Source: Oscillospiraceae bacterium
GTDB lineage: Bacteria > Bacillota > Clostridia > Oscillospirales > Oscillospiraceae
Direction: 5' to 3'
DNA: 7,427 nt
Assembly (NCBI GenBank): GCA_016302405.1
Contig: JAEDNR010000088.1
Location: forward strand, 1 to 7,427
The notes below the pieces were generated by a model that did no database searches, was not told where the DNA came from, and saw only the letters and a list, made by a program, of their open reading frames with translations. The translations under genes and the position numbers were made by a program. Below, piece by piece: positions 5,179 to 7,427 of this stretch (the stretch's first letter is position 1; each line of letters opens with the position of its first letter).

Positions 5179-6072
5179 TCATACATAGTGGACGTGCTTT
5201 TTGCTTACCAGCAGGTTAATCACCGTGATGGTGAGCACGATGGAAAACAGCACGATGGCGGCGGCGGAGGCGTAGGAGGGGTAGCCCCCCGCGTTGCCGT
5301 AGAGCATGTCGTACACATAGCCCACGATGGTGTTCATGCCGGCGGCGTTCAGGTCGGTGCCGAAGAGGGCCACCGCGTCGGAGTAGGCCTTAAAGGCGCC
5401 GATAAAGCCGGTGATCACCAGATAGAAGATGGAGGGGGAGATCATGGGCAGGGTGATCTTCCGGAACATCCGGCCCCGGGAGGTGCCGTCCACCCGGGCG
5501 GCGTTGTAGTACACCTGACTTACCGAGGCCAGGGCGCTGGTGAGAATGAGGATTTTAAAGGGCATAACCACCCAGACGGTATAAAAGCACAGGACGAACA
5601 TTTTCGCCCAGTAGGGGCCGCCGATGAAATCAATGGGGGAAATGCCGAAAACGCTGAGCAGCAGATTGATCAGGCCGTCGGAGTAGGGGGTCTTCTTAAA
5701 GAGGATCATAAACACCAGACCCACCGCCAGGGTGTTGGTCACATAGGGCAGGAAGAACACCGTCTGGAAAAGCTCCCGGAGCTTTTGGATGGAGCTGAGA
5801 GCCACGGAGATCAGCAGGGCGATGCCGGTGGACAGGGGCACGGTGATAAGCACAAGAATCAGGGTGTTCTTGAGAGCCTGGAGAAAATAGGGATCGTGGA
5901 GCACATAGGAAAAATTGTAAAGCCCTACCCCAAAATAGGTCTGGGACGCGGAGTTGTAACCCTCCTCCACGGAGTAAATGAACACGTCGATGAGGGGGTA
6001 CACCAGAAACGCGCCCAGAAAGGCGATGGCAGGCAGCAGGTACAGCCAGCCCTTCCAGCTTTTGTTATCCAT
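5179..6072 (-). CDS. Carbohydrate ABC transporter permease, UgpA/MalF type
   Basis: A 297-residue inner-membrane permease of the CUT1 (MalF/UgpA) class. The first helix is at about 9-31, followed by an extracellular segment (about 32-65) and five further hydrophobic segments, the last at about 268-289. The EAA loop is at 190-210, with NAARVDGTSRG and ITLP, ready to contact the ATPase. It pairs with the downstream permease to form the channel. I chose ATG 6072 rather than the upstream in-frame start at 6117, because a strong GGGGAGG (6084-6078) sits 6 bases before it and the extra 15 residues are low-complexity Gly/Ser. The gene overlaps the end of the ATPase gene by 8 bases. Confidence 0.93.
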   Translation of the reverse strand: MDNKSWKGWLYLLPAIAFLGAFLVYPLIDVFIYSVEEGYNSASQTYFGVGLYNFSYVLHDPYFLQALKNTLILVLITVPLSTGIALLISVALSSIQKLRELFQTVFFLPYVTNTLAVGLVFMILFKKTPYSDGLINLLLSVFGISPIDFIGGPYWAKMFVLCFYTVWVVMPFKILILTSALASVSQVYYNAARVDGTSRGRMFRKITLPMISPSIFYLVITGFIGAFKAYSDAVALFGTDLNAAGMNTIVGYVYDMLYGNAGGYPSYASAAAIVLFSIVLTITVINLLVSKKHVHYV

Positions 6073-7171
6073 TGCGCGCCTCCCCGAACCGGATCCGCTC
6101 CCCGGTATCCTTGGCAAACAGCAGGACCTTGTGGGGCTTTAACCCGAAGCGCACCGTGCCGCCTGCCGGCAGGGACAGGTCCGACTGGACAATGGCCCGG
6201 AGAGTGGGGGCTTCGAGAGCGTCGTTTTCCGCCACAATGCTCACATCCCGGCCCATGACCTCCACATTCCGCAGGCAGCAGCGGAGGGGCCCGTCGTTAT
6301 CGGGCAGGAAGCCCTCGGGACGGATGCCCACTTCCACCTCCCCGTCCGGGGCGCCGGGAACGGACAGAACGGCATCGTCACCAATGTACAGGGTTTCCTT
6401 TTCCACTTTTCCCCGGAACATGTTGATGGGGGGCGTACCCAGGAACTTGGCAACGAACAGGTTTACTGGGTCGTCGTAGACCTGCTGGGGCTTGCCGATC
6501 TGCTGGACAACGCCCGCCTGCATGACAACGATCCGGTCGGAGATGCTCATGGCCTCCTCCTGGTCGTGGGTGACGAACACGGTGGTGATCCCCGTTTCCT
6601 TCTGGATGCGGCGGATTTCCTCCCGGGTCTGGAGCCGCAGCCGGGCGTCCAGGTTGGAAAGAGGCTCGTCCAGCAGCAATACCTTGGGCATCTTCACGAG
6701 AGCCCGGGCGATGGCGACCCGCTGCTGCTGGCCGCCGGAAAGCTCATTGGGCTTCCGGGAAAGGAGCATGTCGATCTGCACCAGTTTGGCGGCCTCCAGT
6801 ACCCTTTCCTTCATCTGCTCCTTGGTCAGTTTATCCGCGCCCTTCCGGTTTTCCAGGGGGAAGCGGATGTTCTGCTCCACGGTCAGATGGGGGTACAGGG
6901 CATAGTTCTGGAACACCAGGCCCACACCCCGGTTCTCCGCCGGCAGGTCGGTCACGTCGTCTTCACCGAAAAAGATCTTTCCGGAGGTGGGCTTTTCCAG
7001 GCCGCTGAGCATGTACAGCGTGGTGCTCTTGCCGCAGCCGGAGGGGCCCAGCAGGCCGATGAGCTCTCCGTCGGGGACGGTAAAGGTAAAGTCGCTGACG
7101 GCGACTACCTCCTTGCCCTTTTTGTCCCGGGAGGGAAAAATTTTGGTCAGATGCTGCAACTCAACATTCAT
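6065..7171 (-). CDS. ABC transporter ATP-binding protein, MalK/UgpC type
   Basis: A 368-residue ATPase that would power the importer encoded downstream. The nucleotide-binding domain (about 1-240) has every expected motif: Walker A GPSGCGKST (42-50), Q-loop Q88, signature LSGGQQQR (144-151), Walker B VLLLDE (164-169) with the catalytic glutamate E169, the SNLDA D-loop (172-176) and the H-loop histidine H202. The C-terminal region (about 245-368) is the OB-like regulatory domain of the MalK/UgpC group, with GIRPEGF (282-288) and the closing GLKPHKVLLF (343-352). AAAGGA precedes ATG 7171 by 8 bases. It is the first gene of the transporter operon. Because an ATPase is encoded with its own permeases, this system need not borrow a shared MsmX-type ATPase. 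UgpC-like is the nearest name, but the substrate is not shown. Confidence 0.95.
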   Translation of the reverse strand: MNVELQHLTKIFPSRDKKGKEVVAVSDFTFTVPDGELIGLLGPSGCGKSTTLYMLSGLEKPTSGKIFFGEDDVTDLPAENRGVGLVFQNYALYPHLTVEQNIRFPLENRKGADKLTKEQMKERVLEAAKLVQIDMLLSRKPNELSGGQQQRVAIARALVKMPKVLLLDEPLSNLDARLRLQTREEIRRIQKETGITTVFVTHDQEEAMSISDRIVVMQAGVVQQIGKPQQVYDDPVNLFVAKFLGTPPINMFRGKVEKETLYIGDDAVLSVPGAPDGEVEVGIRPEGFLPDNDGPLRCCLRNVEVMGRDVSIVAENDALEAPTLRAIVQSDLSLPAGGTVRFGLKPHKVLLFAKDTGERIRFGEARNG

Positions 7172-7210
7172 CTATCTCATCCTTTCGGGTGCATATTTCA
7201 GATTGGGACC

Positions 7211-7239
7211 ATTATAACATCCGTTTTTCCGGTGTTCAA
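7211..7239 (-). promoter_or_regulatory. Sigma-A promoter of transporter operon
   Basis: On the minus strand the -35 box is TTGAAC (7239-7234) and the -10 box is a perfect TATAAT (7216-7211), 17 bases apart. The start would be near 7204, giving a leader of about 33 bases. A short inverted pair CCG/CGG (7221-7223 with 7230-7232) lies in the spacer and could be an operator half-site pair, but it is too short to trust. I found no clear catabolite-response (cre) element. Confidence 0.8.
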
Positions 7240-7277
7240 GGCAAATAATGGTTTTTTGGAAAATCCCGGGTGGAAAG

Positions 7278-7306
7278 TTGACAGGAAAACCGTAAGCCGC
7301 TATAAT
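7278..7306 (+). promoter_or_regulatory. Perfect-consensus sigma-A promoter, rightward
   Basis: TTGACA (7278-7283) and TATAAT (7301-7306) are both exact consensus and are separated by the optimal 17 bases. Transcription would start near 7313, rightwards, divergent from the transporter promoter, with 38 bases between the two -35 boxes. No start codon with an RBS follows before the window ends; the transcript would begin with hairpins and repeat sequence. Confidence 0.8.
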
Positions 7307-7318
7307 CGGGAGCATAAA

Positions 7319-7343
7319 TATCGGCTTTCGCAGCGAAACGATA
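7319..7343 (+). other. Hairpin at 5' end of the rightward transcript
   Basis: TATCG (7319-7323) pairs with CGATA (7339-7343), and TTTCG (7326-7330) pairs with CGAAA (7334-7338) around a CAG loop. A two-base bulge (GC) sits on one side. It would form at the very start of RNA made from the consensus promoter. Confidence 0.5.
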
Positions 7344-7356
7344 AATTGGGAATTTG
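7343..7356. repeat. Palindromic motif, GGG-centred, copy 4
   Basis: AAATT (7343-7347) and AATTT (7351-7355) surround GGG. This is a diverged copy of the palindrome found at 63, 1396 and 1617, followed by GTAGGG, much as copy 2 is followed by GTAGAGG. Confidence 0.55.
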
Positions 7357-7366
7357 TAGGGCCAAT

Positions 7367-7400
7367 ACCTTCCCCCGGGGGGAAGGTGCCCCGCAGGGGC
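7367..7400. repeat. Tandem GC-rich hairpins at right window edge
   Basis: ACCTTCCCCC (7367-7376) is followed directly by GGGGGGAAGGT (7377-7387), a near-perfect palindrome. GCCCC (7388-7392) then pairs with GGGGC (7396-7400) around GCA, followed by GGATGAGG. I recall this two-hairpin unit as a common dispersed intergenic repeat in Oscillospirales genomes; this was not searched. No T-run follows. Confidence 0.6.
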
Positions 7401-7427
7401 GGATGAGGAACGGCGACATTTTCTGAT

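Noticed and set aside
4235..6258. Two long + strand open frames (4235-5152 and 5188-6258) opposite the permease genes
   Set aside because: Histidine- and glycine-rich shadow translations. The minus strand encodes clear permeases with EAA loops.
6566..7426. Long + strand open frame (286 codons) opposite the ATPase gene and running to the window edge
   Set aside because: It lies antisense to a textbook ATPase with every motif intact, has no family features and no convincing RBS. It is a by-product of high GC.

Overview
The window reads as chromosomal DNA of a GC-rich, low-oxygen Firmicute, most likely a gut clostridium of the Oscillospirales/Oscillospiraceae kind. The reasons are the strong AGGAGG-type ribosome binding sites, sigma-A promoters with 17-base spacers, lipoprotein signal peptides of Gram-positive type, a CUT1-type sugar transporter, and non-coding gaps filled with short structured repeats of a kind I associate with that group. 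The taxonomic placement is inference; no rRNA or other marker gene is present.

Layout. Bases 1-343 hold no gene, only repeat-like palindromes and then a clear promoter, a leader hairpin and the RBS of nrdR. Bases 344-1320 (+ strand) are a translationally coupled pair: nrdR, the zinc-finger/ATP-cone repressor of ribonucleotide reductase genes, and a three-helix membrane protein with an SdpI-like motif. They end at a strong intrinsic terminator. Bases 1372-1750 are a convergent intergenic gap holding a roughly 240-base composite inverted element, bounded by palindromes, whose two internal arms differ mostly by paired (compensatory) substitutions.

Bases 1800-7171 are all on the minus strand. 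Read in transcription order they are a MalK/UgpC-type ATPase, two CUT1-type permeases, a lipid-anchored substrate-binding protein with an extra C-terminal membrane helix, and a separate acidic lipoprotein with two probable OB-fold domains. The first four overlap or nearly touch (8-base overlap, 11-base gap, 4-base ATGA overlap) and form one operon from a promoter at 7239-7211. Together they make a complete importer for a sugar, polyol or sugar-phosphate; the substrate cannot be told from sequence. The last lipoprotein has its own promoter, whose -35 box overlaps the stop codon of the binding-protein gene, and its own terminator.

At the right edge a perfect-consensus promoter (TTGACA, 17 bases, TATAAT) points rightwards, divergent from the transporter promoter, and runs into a set of hairpins and repeats before the window ends.

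The genes belong to well-known families and I see no new defence or enzymatic system. The most novel material is non-coding: the covarying inverted element, the recurrent AAATTNNAATTT-type palindrome, and the strong promoter reading into structured repeats.
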